Shown here: one piece after another, positions 9,201 to 17,570 of the stretch
How the letters are laid out: every line of letters starts with the position of its first letter
Position numbering within the stretch: the first letter of the stretch is position 1
Assembly: GCA_030431975.1 (NCBI GenBank)
Contig: JAUIHP010000016.1
Span: 1-64,000, forward strand
Reading direction: 5' to 3'
Length of the DNA stretch: 64,000 bases
Origin: a bacterium
GTDB lineage: Bacteria; Eisenbacteria; RBG-16-71-46; CAIMUX01
Translations under genes and position numbers: made by a program
Notes under the pieces: model-generated
The model's input: the letters and a program-made list of their open reading frames with translations, nothing else
What the model was told of the DNA's origin: nothing
Database searches by the model: none

Positions 9201-11093
9201 TTCCGTTGATTTGATCGCTAATCGAACACCCTCGAAGAATACTTCAATGGCATCGCCTCTCGTTCGGTTACCTCTCATCCATTGGCGATACAAGTACAGG
9301 CGGTCCTCAACCGAGGAGATCTTCTTTGCGTGCGCCAGAACCTCGCTCGCGGAGAGATTTCCTAGGATTCCGACGGCCCTCATCATCAAACGACGTAGAT
9401 TCGGTGATGAGATTGGCTTCTCGAAGATGTCGGAGCTGCCCTTAGCATTCGGATCTCCATTGCCAAGTTGTGCCTGGATCAGGACGCTTGTCATTGCGAA
9501 CTCAGCTGAGTTGGAGCCCTTCTCGTTGGCGGATAGTTTTCCAACAAGGTCCACTGCGAGATCCGGAGCTATCAGAAAGAGGTTGGTAGCTAGGTCGGGG
9601 ACCAACCGGGGATTGTCGTTGTGGTCAAATTCGTTGTAGAGGTCACGAATTCGATCTATGACTTGCCTCTCTTCAGGAAACCCGTGCCGGTGCATGATCG
9701 TTGCCACCGCAGTCAAGAGTCGGAGCTTCTCCTCCGTTCTGTTAGTCGCCTCTGCGATAGCCATCGCTGTGTCGTAATCACCTACCGCGGCGTGAGCAGA
9801 GGCCTCAGCTACTTTTGCTCGTGAATGAGAGATCTCTTCTATCGCGGATCTTTGGAGCGCGAAACGGATTCGTTCGCCGTTTCGCGCCAGTGCTTCAGCA
9901 GCTGCCAGTCCTCGGTCAACATGGTTCTTGACGGTTTCCAGAGAGCTTGAACCTTTGTACATGTCAGCAAAACGCACAGGGGTCAGGAAGTCGATGAGCT
10001 CACCCGGCCTTCCAGACTGCACATAGTGTATCGGGAGACAGTTCAGCGCGGCGGGAGAGTCCGGACTGTCTTGGTACGAGCAGATCAACAAATCTCGAAT
10101 GTGGTCCTTCCTATTGGCAAGTCTTCTGCTCACGAAGCGCGCAGCCGATGGGTGCGAGAAGGTGCACAGGTCGCTATCGTCGATGTCAATGAATGTCAAT
10201 CTCGCTAACCGGGTCTTGACATCATCTGGTGTTAGTTCAAGCAGGGCGGCGATCTCTTTGGCTGGGAAAGGCCTCTCTTCAGTTGACATTAGCGCCAGTA
10301 TGTCAAGTGTGGATGAGTCCTCTGGATCAATATCCCTCCACTCCAACTCAAGAAGGTCGCTGCCTTCCACGACGTCGGAAACATCTTTGCCCGATTGGAG
10401 GAGCTTCCATACTGAGGCGACGGATGCGGGCATCCCTTGGGTCGAGCCGTATACCTTCCCCAACTGGTCTTCGCTCAGGTCATAGCTGGCCAGAAAATCG
10501 GACACCTCGCCCCGGCCGAGGACAGACATCGTATAGGTCTTGCTGATACGACGCGCGTCAGGCGTTAGTGGTAAATCGCCAAAGCATCTCGCGCTGATGA
10601 CAAACCGAAACCATGTGCGCCCGAAAGGCAATAGGTCGAGTAGGTGACCCGCCGCCGCCGCATGGTGTTCCGGGATGTCCTCGACACCGTCAAGTACAAA
10701 GAAGTATGGAGTTCGGTTGCGTGTCGCTCTTGCATGTAGCTTGTTGTATGCGCGTCCGAGTTCTCTCTTGCCGATGGTCTTGTTTGGCGCGACGGCAGTG
10801 CCGAGGATCTCGGAAATTCTGGCATGTAAGTCCGCCGCGACCATCTCTGGGTCGTAGGCCCACCTACTAGCGGCCGACAGGAAGACCGCTATCGTCCGTT
10901 GAGGGTATGTGTCGGCGAACTGGCCGAGAACAGTGGTTTTCCCGATGCCGTCAGCGCCCTCTACGACAAGGAAACGTAGACCTGCGTCGAAGAAGGAGTT
11001 TAGAGTTAGGATGACTTGATCTCGACGGATTTCTGGCCAACCGGTCGGGCGTGGCCGGGCTTTTACGTCAGTATGAAAAGGTGGAACACTCAA
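6219..11093 (-). CDS. STAND NTPase with long helical repeat region and C-terminal PLD-like domain (possible defence protein)
   Basis: This 1624-aa protein starts at TTG (11091-11093) behind a good GAGGTG ribosome site. Residues about 35-260 form a STAND-type P-loop NTPase: Walker A VEGADGIGKTT, Walker B FFVLDGVED, arginine finger-like FVISAR, and TQGMPASV in place of the GLP motif. A winged-helix-like part follows, then about 1100 residues of helical repeats with many Ala/Leu pairs, TPR-like in look. From about residue 1478 there is TITIVDPYFRPVDVDLL and CPFHDRLYLTEEKG plus GSSYGGLGKRDS, like HDR-type phospholipase-D folds (His about 1559). The gene is lower in GC than its neighbours and stands alone. 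Antiviral function is an inference. Confidence 0.7.
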   Translation of the reverse strand: MSVPPFHTDVKARPRPTGWPEIRRDQVILTLNSFFDAGLRFLVVEGADGIGKTTVLGQFADTYPQRTIAVFLSAASRWAYDPEMVAADLHARISEILGTAVAPNKTIGKRELGRAYNKLHARATRNRTPYFFVLDGVEDIPEHHAAAAGHLLDLLPFGRTWFRFVISARCFGDLPLTPDARRISKTYTMSVLGRGEVSDFLASYDLSEDQLGKVYGSTQGMPASVASVWKLLQSGKDVSDVVEGSDLLELEWRDIDPEDSSTLDILALMSTEERPFPAKEIAALLELTPDDVKTRLARLTFIDIDDSDLCTFSHPSAARFVSRRLANRKDHIRDLLICSYQDSPDSPAALNCLPIHYVQSGRPGELIDFLTPVRFADMYKGSSSLETVKNHVDRGLAAAEALARNGERIRFALQRSAIEEISHSRAKVAEASAHAAVGDYDTAMAIAEATNRTEEKLRLLTAVATIMHRHGFPEERQVIDRIRDLYNEFDHNDNPRLVPDLATNLFLIAPDLAVDLVGKLSANEKGSNSAEFAMTSVLIQAQLGNGDPNAKGSSDIFEKPISSPNLRRLMMRAVGILGNLSASEVLAHAKKISSVEDRLYLYRQWMRGNRTRGDAIEVFFEGVRLAIKSTEYSATAFAFSDLALCIPSVGDKDHLARALSLLDGQLPVVEHIGPTQAYVSLALLMARGAHDLSEESALKRLESVYSYLDAESDKTVCAGGLARLRGVLLVLGHSETDLYKVVDLELGSTVDHLLDGCAEHYEATEEVIRGLAAVDPEYCLTLIQRINTGWRRSEALGGFVEACLFVPAKDLRIAEIKKALSSIESYEVFDDAVGALVSKLSATGDSSVFDDSTVEFLVSALRRVTNVSLRVSSLADFYSQLLRASEIDASSRQKVAVELYRSWDRMDAGWQKLEIGFDIVTKVADVDLDLARRLGERIGELRGQRFLRDEQSTAAAGWAILLANRAVAGMLEGTLATENDLDRLVRLIDRCGGAEERIEHFTDLAVRAYFAERPDVSKSLVENSILPLLDSLDEDQANYEYRLTVVAAPALHLGLRAAAKAILLRLPKLWQEDARHRIAWTLLTRVPIGDAYEFSRPGLMPSYDTICQVIDVVHSMTVDWHIYSIIVEIVDSALSAERHGTIKRAQKADIARQLSELVSTKFPSPSGVSHEGYIIVAESHINRLRPKEDKVSTEGLAKRARAVPNTADRAFVLAVIGVFASKAKDRAPLLNEARSVIQEIPSLLDRVGRLEQIAVMANSKDGAFCRSLLHEAANLLLRGEAKSIQLRRRSLINAAYRIDPEFAETLAQAVDDDPAKNMVNRQLEIFRLRDTLMESRRPAQSAIEKEEPRFRDIVDAAWLRLGSLQAGRVKSVPDSHYLTALKNAPEFSMSESYPLYALFVENCVRNELKRSRPSEKIRPLFEACVMAAELAALTSEAYDPKTDGELAFDHSDSDLYRSGERKRALERIRLWVQSLAPNETITIVDPYFRPVDVDLLVLICENSTDTRVEVLTGMDSLKEIDGDARAAFLKEWAERRSERPPETRIVVVGTRDSHRCPFHDRLYLTEEKGLSVGSSYGGLGKRDSIISEFPNIKAQQRLSEFRPYLRQERREVDGDRLTYQSFEL

Positions 11094-11388
11094 GGGACAC
11101 CTCAGGTTGTTGCGGGAAAGTCTTCCGAGTGGCTTTCTTGGCTGCCGAAGTGATGGCTTGGCTTGTCGATCCTAACGTAGCTCTAGAGTTCTAGTCAGTC
11201 GACAGGATACAGGAACCTTCGGATAAGGCACAGAAGGTCAATCCGGACTCTACAGTATGTGCGGCGTCAAAGTAAATGAGGCTGGTGGTTGGTTAGAGTG
11301 TTGTTGGAGTCAGGCCTTGCGGACTCGCGGCTTCGCCAAGGACGAGGGTCTAGCTAGACTTGCTTGGACGTCGGAGCGCGCCTCGCGT
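11094..11388. other. Intergenic region upstream of the STAND gene
   Basis: This 295-nt stretch separates the GGDEF gene from the STAND gene; both are on the minus strand. I see no conserved reading frame, no tRNA and no clear repeat. It must hold the promoter of the STAND gene. The composition is closer to the STAND gene than to the flanking genes on its left half, so the transferred segment may include it. Confidence 0.5.
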
Positions 11389-12504
11389 CTACGCGGCTTC
11401 GGACTCCGCCGAGTCATCCGCGCGGCTCACGGTCCCGGCGTCGAATGTGGGGTTCGAGTCGTCCTGCAGCAGGTCGGAGGCCGCCGTCACGCGGTTGCGT
11501 CCGGTGTGCTTGCTTCGGTAGAGAGCCTTGTCCGCCGCCGCGACCAGATCCTTTAGAGTCCGGCCGTCTTCGGGAAAGACGGAGACCCCGATGCTGATCG
11601 TGATCCGGATCTTGTCCCCGTTCCAGGGAAAGACCTGGTCTTCCACGCTGCGCCGAATTCGTTCCGCGACGTCCATGGCGTCATCGAGTGATGCTTCCGG
11701 CAGGCCGGCCATGAATTCCTCACCGCCGAAACGGCCGACAAGGTCAAAGCCGCGCAGGTTGTTCTCGAAGAGGGAACCCAGCTCGGAAAGGATCCAACTT
11801 CCGCCCTGGTGACCGTACCGTTCGTTCACATTGCGGAAGAAGTCGATGTCCATCATGAGCACGGCCAGGGGAAAGTGCCGCTGCTCGCATCGGGTGAGTT
11901 CCGACGTGATGGCGAGGTCACAGGAGTCCTTGGTCAGCAACGAGGTCAGGGGATCAAAGTGGATCCGCTGCTGAACCGTCTTGTGAAACCGGGCTTCCAT
12001 TTCGTCGAGGATGCAGAAACGAAGGGTCGTGTCCCCGGTTTGGATTTTGTCCCCGTTTTCGAGGTAGTGCGACTCGACCGCCTGTCCGTTGACGAAAGTG
12101 TGGTTCGTACTGCCAAGATCCCTCAGCAGGTAGCGCGTTGCGTTCGTATCCGCGTCGTACTCCATGACGACTTCCGAGTGCAGCCGGGAGATCAGGTGGT
12201 CGGCCCGCAGTGAGATGCAGGCATCGGAGGCCCGGCCGATGGTGTAACGGGTGCGCCGCAGCGGGAACTGATTGCCGATTTCCGGCCCGTCGAGGACGAC
12301 GAGTGCCGCGCAGGTTTCTTTGGGTCGACGCTTGATCGGCGCCGGCCGGACGATCGTTGTGTCCTCTTCCGATCCGGGCAGGTGGTCCCGGTAGCGACGC
12401 CGTGGCTCTCCGTCCGATTCTGTGGGCGAAAGCGCGCTCTCGGGGAGATCTTTTCCCGTCGGCTCGGTTTCTTCGGGGCGCGTGAAGTCTTCGGAACGGC
12501 TCAT
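11389..12504 (-). CDS. FHA domain-containing diguanylate cyclase
   Basis: This 371-aa cytoplasmic protein joins a phosphothreonine-reading FHA domain (about residues 60-155: YTIGRASDACISL, HLISRLHSEV, RDLGSTNHTFVNGQ) to a GGDEF domain (about 180-345). The active site is GRFGGEEFMAG, so cyclic di-GMP synthesis is expected. An RxxD inhibitory site (RGFD) lies five residues before GGEEF, so product feedback is likely. DIDFFRNVNERYGHQGG and SIGVSVFPEDG are also typical. The FHA part suggests that a Ser/Thr kinase signal controls the cyclase or its partners. N- and C-terminal tails are polar and probably disordered. Confidence 0.9.
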   Translation of the reverse strand: MSRSEDFTRPEETEPTGKDLPESALSPTESDGEPRRRYRDHLPGSEEDTTIVRPAPIKRRPKETCAALVVLDGPEIGNQFPLRRTRYTIGRASDACISLRADHLISRLHSEVVMEYDADTNATRYLLRDLGSTNHTFVNGQAVESHYLENGDKIQTGDTTLRFCILDEMEARFHKTVQQRIHFDPLTSLLTKDSCDLAITSELTRCEQRHFPLAVLMMDIDFFRNVNERYGHQGGSWILSELGSLFENNLRGFDLVGRFGGEEFMAGLPEASLDDAMDVAERIRRSVEDQVFPWNGDKIRITISIGVSVFPEDGRTLKDLVAAADKALYRSKHTGRNRVTAASDLLQDDSNPTFDAGTVSRADDSAESEAA

Positions 12505-12635
12505 GCGTCCCTATCGGCGGGCCTCGCGTTCTCCCTTAGATCCGGGTGTCCGGCACGGCCTGATCTCGATGGGAGACCTGCGGCAGCGGGGCGGTAGAGT
12601 CGAAAACCGCCGCCTCCATGGTGAGTTCCGACGCG

Positions 12636-13394
12636 CTAAAAGACGTCGATGTCCCCGGCGCGCTCGAAGATGTGGTTGGGACGGAAAGGGACCTTGTCGA
12701 GGTCGTCCCGGCCCGAATAGCCGGTCAGGACGAGGATGGTGTCCATTCCTGCCTGGACTCCGGCAAGAATGTCCGTGTTCAGATTGTCCCCGATGATGAC
12801 GGAGTCCTCGGAGTGTCCGTCGACGCTGTTGAGAGCAGCTCGCATCATCCAGGCACTCGGTTTTCCGACGTAGAATGGTTTCTTCCCGGTGATTCGTTCG
12901 ATGGGAGCGCAGAGGGCACCGCAGGCCGGGAACCCCTTGGGGCCGGCGACATCCGGATTGGTTGCAATGAAGCGTGCGCCTTCCATGATGAACCACGACG
13001 CCTTCTGGATCATCTCCCAGTTGTAGGACTTGGTCTCTCCAACCACGACGTAATCCGGATCGATGTCGGTGATGGTGAACCCGACGTTGTAGAGCTCGTG
13101 CGTGAGGGCGGAGTCTCCGATGACGAAAGCTTTTGTGCCGGTCTGTCGTTCGAGGAAAGCGGCCGTGGCCATCGCCGAGGTGTAGAACGCTTCGACGGGG
13201 AGAGTGACTCCCGCGTTGGCGAGCCGATTCTGAAGGTCCTTCCGCGTCTGCGACGGGTAGTTGGTCAGCAGCAGGAAGGGGAAACCGGACTTCTCCATGC
13301 GGTCGATGTAGACGTCGGCCCCTTCGATCAACTGGTTGTTGTGAAGGATGACCCCATCGATGTCACTGATGATCACTCTACCGCTCAAGTCCAC
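12636..13394 (-). CDS. nagD: HAD-superfamily phosphatase, NagD-like (HAD-IIA)
   Basis: This 252-aa protein is a HAD-IIA phosphatase. Seen: motif [15 protein letters not shown] with nucleophile Asp, motif [10 protein letters not shown], the cap region in the middle, motif III lysine in [11 protein letters not shown], and motif [16 protein letters not shown]. NagD-like members dephosphorylate nucleoside monophosphates or small sugar phosphates in the cytoplasm; the exact substrate is not given by sequence. The start is GTG at 13392-13394, just before the first beta strand. It is transcribed away from the ferredoxin-aconitase pair; the two start codons are about 130 nt apart, so the promoters face away from each other. 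Confidence 0.85.
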   Translation of the reverse strand: MDLSGRVIISDIDGVILHNNQLIEGADVYIDRMEKSGFPFLLLTNYPSQTRKDLQNRLANAGVTLPVEAFYTSAMATAAFLERQTGTKAFVIGDSALTHELYNVGFTITDIDPDYVVVGETKSYNWEMIQKASWFIMEGARFIATNPDVAGPKGFPACGALCAPIERITGKKPFYVGKPSAWMMRAALNSVDGHSEDSVIIGDNLNTDILAGVQAGMDTILVLTGYSGRDDLDKVPFRPNHIFERAGDIDVF

Positions 13395-13522
13395 TCCTTG
13401 TGCTTCGGTCCTCGGGCCCGCGAATGCCGGCGGCCCGAAAACTCTCCGTCAACTCGTTCCAGCTCCGTCCCAGCTCCGTCCCCGCCGCGCCTTGCGACCC
13501 GACGAGGAGGGATCCTGTCACA

Positions 13523-13984
13523 ATGTGGTATCTTCTCCAAATCATGTCTGACGGGACGGAACCCGAAAAGAAGGGAACGAAGGAGTCGCAACGAGCCGTT
13601 GCGCAGTCACTTGGCATCCCGGTGCTCCGGCGCCACATCTTCCTCTGCTGCGACCAGACCAAGGCCAAGTGCTGTGACGCCGAGCGATTGGATGCCGCCT
13701 GGAACTACTTGAAGAGGCGGCTTCGGGAGCTTGGGCTCAGCGAGCAGGGAGGGATCTTCCGCACCAAGGCGAACTGCCTGCGGGTTTGCGAAGGCGGGCC
13801 GATTGCCGTCGTCTATCCGGACGGCACCTGGTACGGCCACTGCGACCCGCCGGTTCTGGAGCGGATCATCCAGGAACACCTCATTCAGGGAAATCCGGTT
13901 GAAGAACACCGGATCATCGAGCGCACCCTTTCCGGCGAGCCCGCGGAGCCGCGGCCCCGCCCGGAACGCGCTTCCGACAAGTAG
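13523..13984 (+). CDS. Thioredoxin-like (2Fe-2S) ferredoxin
   Basis: This protein of about 153 aa has the thioredoxin-like 2Fe-2S ferredoxin pattern: [14 protein letters not shown] at the start of the fold, then [20 protein letters not shown] and GTWYGHC. The cysteines in [10 protein letters not shown] and in NCLRVCEGG are the cluster ligand candidates. It carries electrons in the cytoplasm. The start is uncertain: ATG 13523 has GGAGGG about 12 nt upstream, while ATG 13544 gives the shorter MSDGTEP form without a visible ribosome site. The gene ends 15 nt before the aconitase-like gene, so the two form an operon; a link to iron-sulfur or redox care of the aconitase is an inference. Confidence 0.8.
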   Translation: MWYLLQIMSDGTEPEKKGTKESQRAVAQSLGIPVLRRHIFLCCDQTKAKCCDAERLDAAWNYLKRRLRELGLSEQGGIFRTKANCLRVCEGGPIAVVYPDGTWYGHCDPPVLERIIQEHLIQGNPVEEHRIIERTLSGEPAEPRPRPERASDK

Positions 13985-13999
13985 AAGGAACGCCCAGAA

Positions 14000-16030
14000 A
14001 TGCACAAGATTCTCGAGGCCCGACCCAAGCCCACCTTGGATCTGGATTCACTCGACTCGGACACAACCGGCGCCGCGACGGGATCTGCTGCCGACGCCAT
14101 CGAGGGAACGGCACTCATCTTTTGGGACCCGAAGAATCCGGGTCAGAAGCTCGACGCCATCGACACTGACCAGATCACTCCCGCCGCCGACTGCGTTTCC
14201 GAGTCTCTCGACGCAATTGATCAGAAATGGAAAGAGGGCGCGTTTCGTTACCTGATGCCCGACTTTCGGGAGCGGGTTCATCGTGGTGAGAACTTTCTGA
14301 TCGCCGGCGATCGGTTTGCCATCGGCTCTTCCCGGGAAATGAGCCCGGCCGGACTCAAAGCGATCGGAGAGGAGGCGGGACACGAACTCGTCGTCGTGTG
14401 CGGTCGCAACATGGGAGACATCTTCCGTCGGAACTCTTTCAATCTGGGACTGCAGGTCGTGCAGTGTCCCGAAGCGGTGGCCGACGCCCAGGACGGGGAC
14501 CGGTTCCGCTTCGAACCAAGCGGCCGCACGCTGACCAATGTGACCCAGAACAAGTCCTACGAACCGACTCCGCTGACCGCGAAGGAAGATGAGATTCGCA
14601 AGAGCGGAGGGATCTTCCACGTCGGCCGCAGCGAGTTCGCGGATTCTGTTCGGCGGAAGCCGGAACTGGTGTGGCCGAACGAACGTCAGGCTCGGCGAAT
14701 GACGACGACCGAGCAGATCATTTGGGCGCACCGCGTCGACAAGGACGCCCGCCTCGAACCGGGCGCCACGCTTCGTGTCTATGCGGACCTGTTGCCGGCA
14801 TCGGACGGAACAGCGCCGTTTGCCATTCATACGTTCAACCAGATCACCCGGGATCAGATCTATCCGCGCCAGGCCGCGGTGGCGAGTGATCACTTCGTCT
14901 TCACCGGTCGCGAGGCCGACGACAAGCAGACGGAGATCGGTCGGGACTTTGCGCGGGCGCAATCGATGGAGAAGCCCTACTTCGCGAACGCAGGCGACGG
15001 GATCTTCCACTTCTATTTCCCCGAGCAGGGACTCGTCCTTCCCGGGCAGTTCATTCCAGGCGCGGACTCTCACAGCCGGGCCTACGGCGCCTACGGCGCG
15101 GTCGGCATCGGCGTCGGGTCGACGACTTTGGGTTTCGGATGGTCAACCGGATACGTCTACTTCACGTTGGCCAAGGCTCGCCGGGTCGTCTTTGCCGGAC
15201 AACTGCAGCCGTGGGTCGGCGGCAAGGACATCGTGCTGCGCCTCCTCGAGAAGTGGGGAGCAAAGCAGTCGCAGGGAATGTCCGTAGAGTTCGTCGACGT
15301 CAACCAACAACTACCCATCGCGTATCGCAACACCATTGCCAACATGATGGCCGAGGGCGAAGCCCAGAACGGCATCTTCGCGCAGGACGAGGTCACAACC
15401 CGCTGGTACCAGGAAAAGGGAATGGGCGAGTTGCTCTATCCCCAGGTCGTTCCGGGGATCGAGGCGCAGTACGAGATCGACGAAACGCTCGAGCTGACCG
15501 AGATCGTTCCCATGATCGCCAAGCCCTACAGCCCCGGGAACGCGTTTCCGGCAGAGGAAGTGGCCAAGGAGAGGATCACCTTCGACAAGGCCTATATCGG
15601 TTCCTGCACGAACGGCAGCTACACTGACCTGTTGCAGGCCGCCCTCGTCATCGAAGCCGGCAAAGCCAAGGGAATCTCCAAGGCCGCAACCGACTTCGTC
15701 ATCTTTCCGGGGTCGGGCGGCGTCAAGAAGCAGATCGAAGATCCCGAATCTCGTCTCGGCGGCCAGTCCATTGCCGACGTCTTTCGCTCGGTCGGCGGAG
15801 TCATCCGCCACTCCTGGTGCGGCCCGTGTTTCGGCCAGGGAGAAGACGCGTTGGAGGCCGGCCAGCGCGCCATCACATCGTTCAATCGGAACTGGCAGAA
15901 CCGCATGGGACTGGGTGGCGAGGGGTATCTGGCCAGCCCGATCGTCGTTGCGAGTTCGGCCCTGGCGGGTTACATGGCGCCGCCGAGCGAACTCGGAATC
16001 GAGTGGCAACCAGATCGGTTCGAGCCGTAG
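14000..16030 (+). CDS. Aconitase/isopropylmalate-isomerase family hydratase with N-terminal swivel domain
   Basis: This 676-aa protein has both aconitase-superfamily parts in one chain but in swapped order. Residues about 35-190 are the swivel (LeuD-like) domain with DQITPAADC and the substrate motif FAIGSSREMSPAG. Residues about 220-676 are the catalytic (LeuC-like) domain: GADSHSRAYGAYGAVGIG, IGSCTNGSYTDL with the first cluster cysteine, and RHSWCGPCFGQGEDA with the CxxC pair. It should hold a 4Fe-4S cluster and move a hydroxyl group on a tricarboxylate or a related acid. A ribosome site AGAAGGAACG precedes ATG. Citrate, homocitrate or isopropylmalate activity cannot be told apart here. Confidence 0.82.
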   Translation: MHKILEARPKPTLDLDSLDSDTTGAATGSAADAIEGTALIFWDPKNPGQKLDAIDTDQITPAADCVSESLDAIDQKWKEGAFRYLMPDFRERVHRGENFLIAGDRFAIGSSREMSPAGLKAIGEEAGHELVVVCGRNMGDIFRRNSFNLGLQVVQCPEAVADAQDGDRFRFEPSGRTLTNVTQNKSYEPTPLTAKEDEIRKSGGIFHVGRSEFADSVRRKPELVWPNERQARRMTTTEQIIWAHRVDKDARLEPGATLRVYADLLPASDGTAPFAIHTFNQITRDQIYPRQAAVASDHFVFTGREADDKQTEIGRDFARAQSMEKPYFANAGDGIFHFYFPEQGLVLPGQFIPGADSHSRAYGAYGAVGIGVGSTTLGFGWSTGYVYFTLAKARRVVFAGQLQPWVGGKDIVLRLLEKWGAKQSQGMSVEFVDVNQQLPIAYRNTIANMMAEGEAQNGIFAQDEVTTRWYQEKGMGELLYPQVVPGIEAQYEIDETLELTEIVPMIAKPYSPGNAFPAEEVAKERITFDKAYIGSCTNGSYTDLLQAALVIEAGKAKGISKAATDFVIFPGSGGVKKQIEDPESRLGGQSIADVFRSVGGVIRHSWCGPCFGQGEDALEAGQRAITSFNRNWQNRMGLGGEGYLASPIVVASSALAGYMAPPSELGIEWQPDRFEP

Positions 16031-16112
16031 ATCGAACTTCATCCCGTTGACGGTCTCGCTCTTCTGAACCTCGACTCGGGTCTGTGGCCGAGCCGGCACA
16101 GTCCGACAGTGC

Positions 16113-16670
16113 CTATTCGTTCGTTTCGTTTCGCGGATGCGAGCGGATGACTTCCGACACTTGCTGCACGCTGCGTTCCACCGAAGGTGTGCCTTCGATT
16201 CTTAAAACCCGGCACTGCAGCGAGTCCATCCAGTCGGTGTGCATCTTCAGATTGCGCACCGGCGTCTCCGGGTTTTCATACTTCGAGGCCCAGTCGATGA
16301 ACGCGACATGTTCTTCGTGGATGTCGCCGCCGGGATCGATGCGGTCGCCGAACCGGGAACGCTCGCGCGCTCGCAGGCGTGGGATGCGAGTCTCTGGGGG
16401 CACGTACAGAAACACCGCCAGATCGAGCCGATCCGCGGCCAGGGCTCCGATCTTCTGTGAGCCGGCGAGGATCCAGGAGTCGATCCCCTCCGTATCCGCC
16501 GAGAACAGTGCGAAGGCTTCCTCCGGGCTCCGGTTCTTTTGGAACGGGGGATCTGTCGCGACCCAGAAGTAGTCGTCCGAGTCAAAGCATGGAATGTCGA
16601 CGACACGGGAGAGTGCCTTACCCAAGGTCGAACAGCCCGATCCTGCCGCGCCGAAGATGAGTACCTTCAA
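16113..16670 (-). CDS. Small P-loop NTPase (adenylate-kinase-like) with altered Walker A
   Basis: This 185-aa protein begins with VLIFGAAGSGCSTLGKAL, a P-loop in which the usual lysine before Ser/Thr is a cysteine. It also has FDSDDYFW after the second strand, WILAGSQK, and an Arg-rich lid TRIPRLRARERSRFGDRI, all like adenylate/shikimate kinase-type proteins. Related unnamed proteins often show GSGTTTL at this place. The start chosen is TTG at 16668-16670, with AGGAG 8 nt upstream, because the first beta strand begins at once; ATG at 16700 is an alternative. Substrate is unknown. It is convergent with the aconitase gene. Confidence 0.65.
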   Translation of the reverse strand: MKVLIFGAAGSGCSTLGKALSRVVDIPCFDSDDYFWVATDPPFQKNRSPEEAFALFSADTEGIDSWILAGSQKIGALAADRLDLAVFLYVPPETRIPRLRARERSRFGDRIDPGGDIHEEHVAFIDWASKYENPETPVRNLKMHTDWMDSLQCRVLRIEGTPSVERSVQQVSEVIRSHPRNETNE

Positions 16671-16798
16671 GAGCGTTTCTCCTTCCCCTTCCCCCAGCAT
16701 AGCCAATGCCGCGCGACCACTGTAGTTGCCGTCCACTCTCCGTCCGATCACCAGTCCGATGCGTTCTGGCTGGCGTCCGGCTCGGTTCCGACCGAAGG

Positions 16799-16862
16799 CC
16801 CGGAGGCGCGACGGCCCGACGGCCCGAAGGCGCGAAGGTCCGAAGGCTAAGGCCGGAGCCCG
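16799..16862. repeat. Short GC-rich tandem-like repeat
   Basis: A run of 8-9 nt units of the form cgacggccc / cgaaggcgc / cgaaggtc follows the small P-loop gene's upstream side. It is one of several intergenic short-unit repeats in this window and is not coding. Confidence 0.6.
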
Positions 16863-16925
16863 AACGGGCCGATTACTGAAGAAGGACGTTCAGCCGGAAG
16901 CCAACCCAGGAGGGGAGAGTTGTCG

Positions 16926-17348
16926 ATGAGAGTTTCCACGAAGATCCTGGCGGCAAGCCTGGTACTGACGGTGTGTTCGGTGGGCTTTCCAAGAGCGGAA
17001 GCGGCGGCTTCGGACCCGCCGTCGGCGCAACGGAGTCCGATCGGAGCATGTTGCCTCGACGACGGATCCTGCGAGTGGCTTCCCAAGGAAGACTGCGACG
17101 ATCTTGGCGGCAGCTACCTCGGTGACTTCACCGAGTGTGATCCGAACCCCTGCGGGGACCCTCCCGGAGCCTGCTGCCTCAGCAACAGTGCCTGCATCTT
17201 CGTGCCGGAGGGAGAATGCACGGACCGTGGCGGGGCCTACCTGGGAGTCGGCACGATTTGCGACCCGGATCCCTGTCCAACTCCGACGACAGATCTCACT
17301 TGGGGGAAGATCAAGAACCTCTACCGAACAGAACTGTCCGGCAGCTAA
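16926..17348 (+). CDS. Secreted protein with two cysteine-rich GACCL repeats
   Basis: This 140-aa protein has a signal peptide (ILAASLVLTVCSVGFPRAEA) and then two copies of a cysteine-rich unit: GACCLDDGSCEWL...DCDDLGGSYLGDFTECDPNPC and GACCLSNSACIFV...ECTDRGGAYLGVGTICDPDPC. Each unit has six cysteines at matching positions. Units of this kind are common in large secreted proteins of Planctomycetes and Eisenbacteria-like bacteria and are probably disulfide-held. The start is ATG 16926, behind AGGAGGGGAG. The C-terminal 20 residues after a Thr/Pro linker do not match a known domain. Function unknown. Confidence 0.75.
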   Translation: MRVSTKILAASLVLTVCSVGFPRAEAAASDPPSAQRSPIGACCLDDGSCEWLPKEDCDDLGGSYLGDFTECDPNPCGDPPGACCLSNSACIFVPEGECTDRGGAYLGVGTICDPDPCPTPTTDLTWGKIKNLYRTELSGS

Positions 17349-17570
17349 CTCGAATGGTTTCCGAGACTACACGGGATCTGTGGAGATTTTTGTAAGACGC
17401 GAAAACTGTCAACACTATTGGACCGATAGATTTCACAACCTTAAAAAGTAAACCTCACCTACATTTCCTCTAAGCGTGTGCGCAAAGTTTGACCGCTTTG
17501 AACGTGCCGCGATGCGTCGCTACTCCCGGCGCCCTGCCTGATGCTGGACTCCCATTCAGGGGAATCGAAG

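Noticed and set aside
11452-11475. GGTTCGAGTC-like word suggesting a tRNA T-arm
   Set aside because: It lies inside the GGDEF gene and no acceptor stem or anticodon arm can be formed around it.
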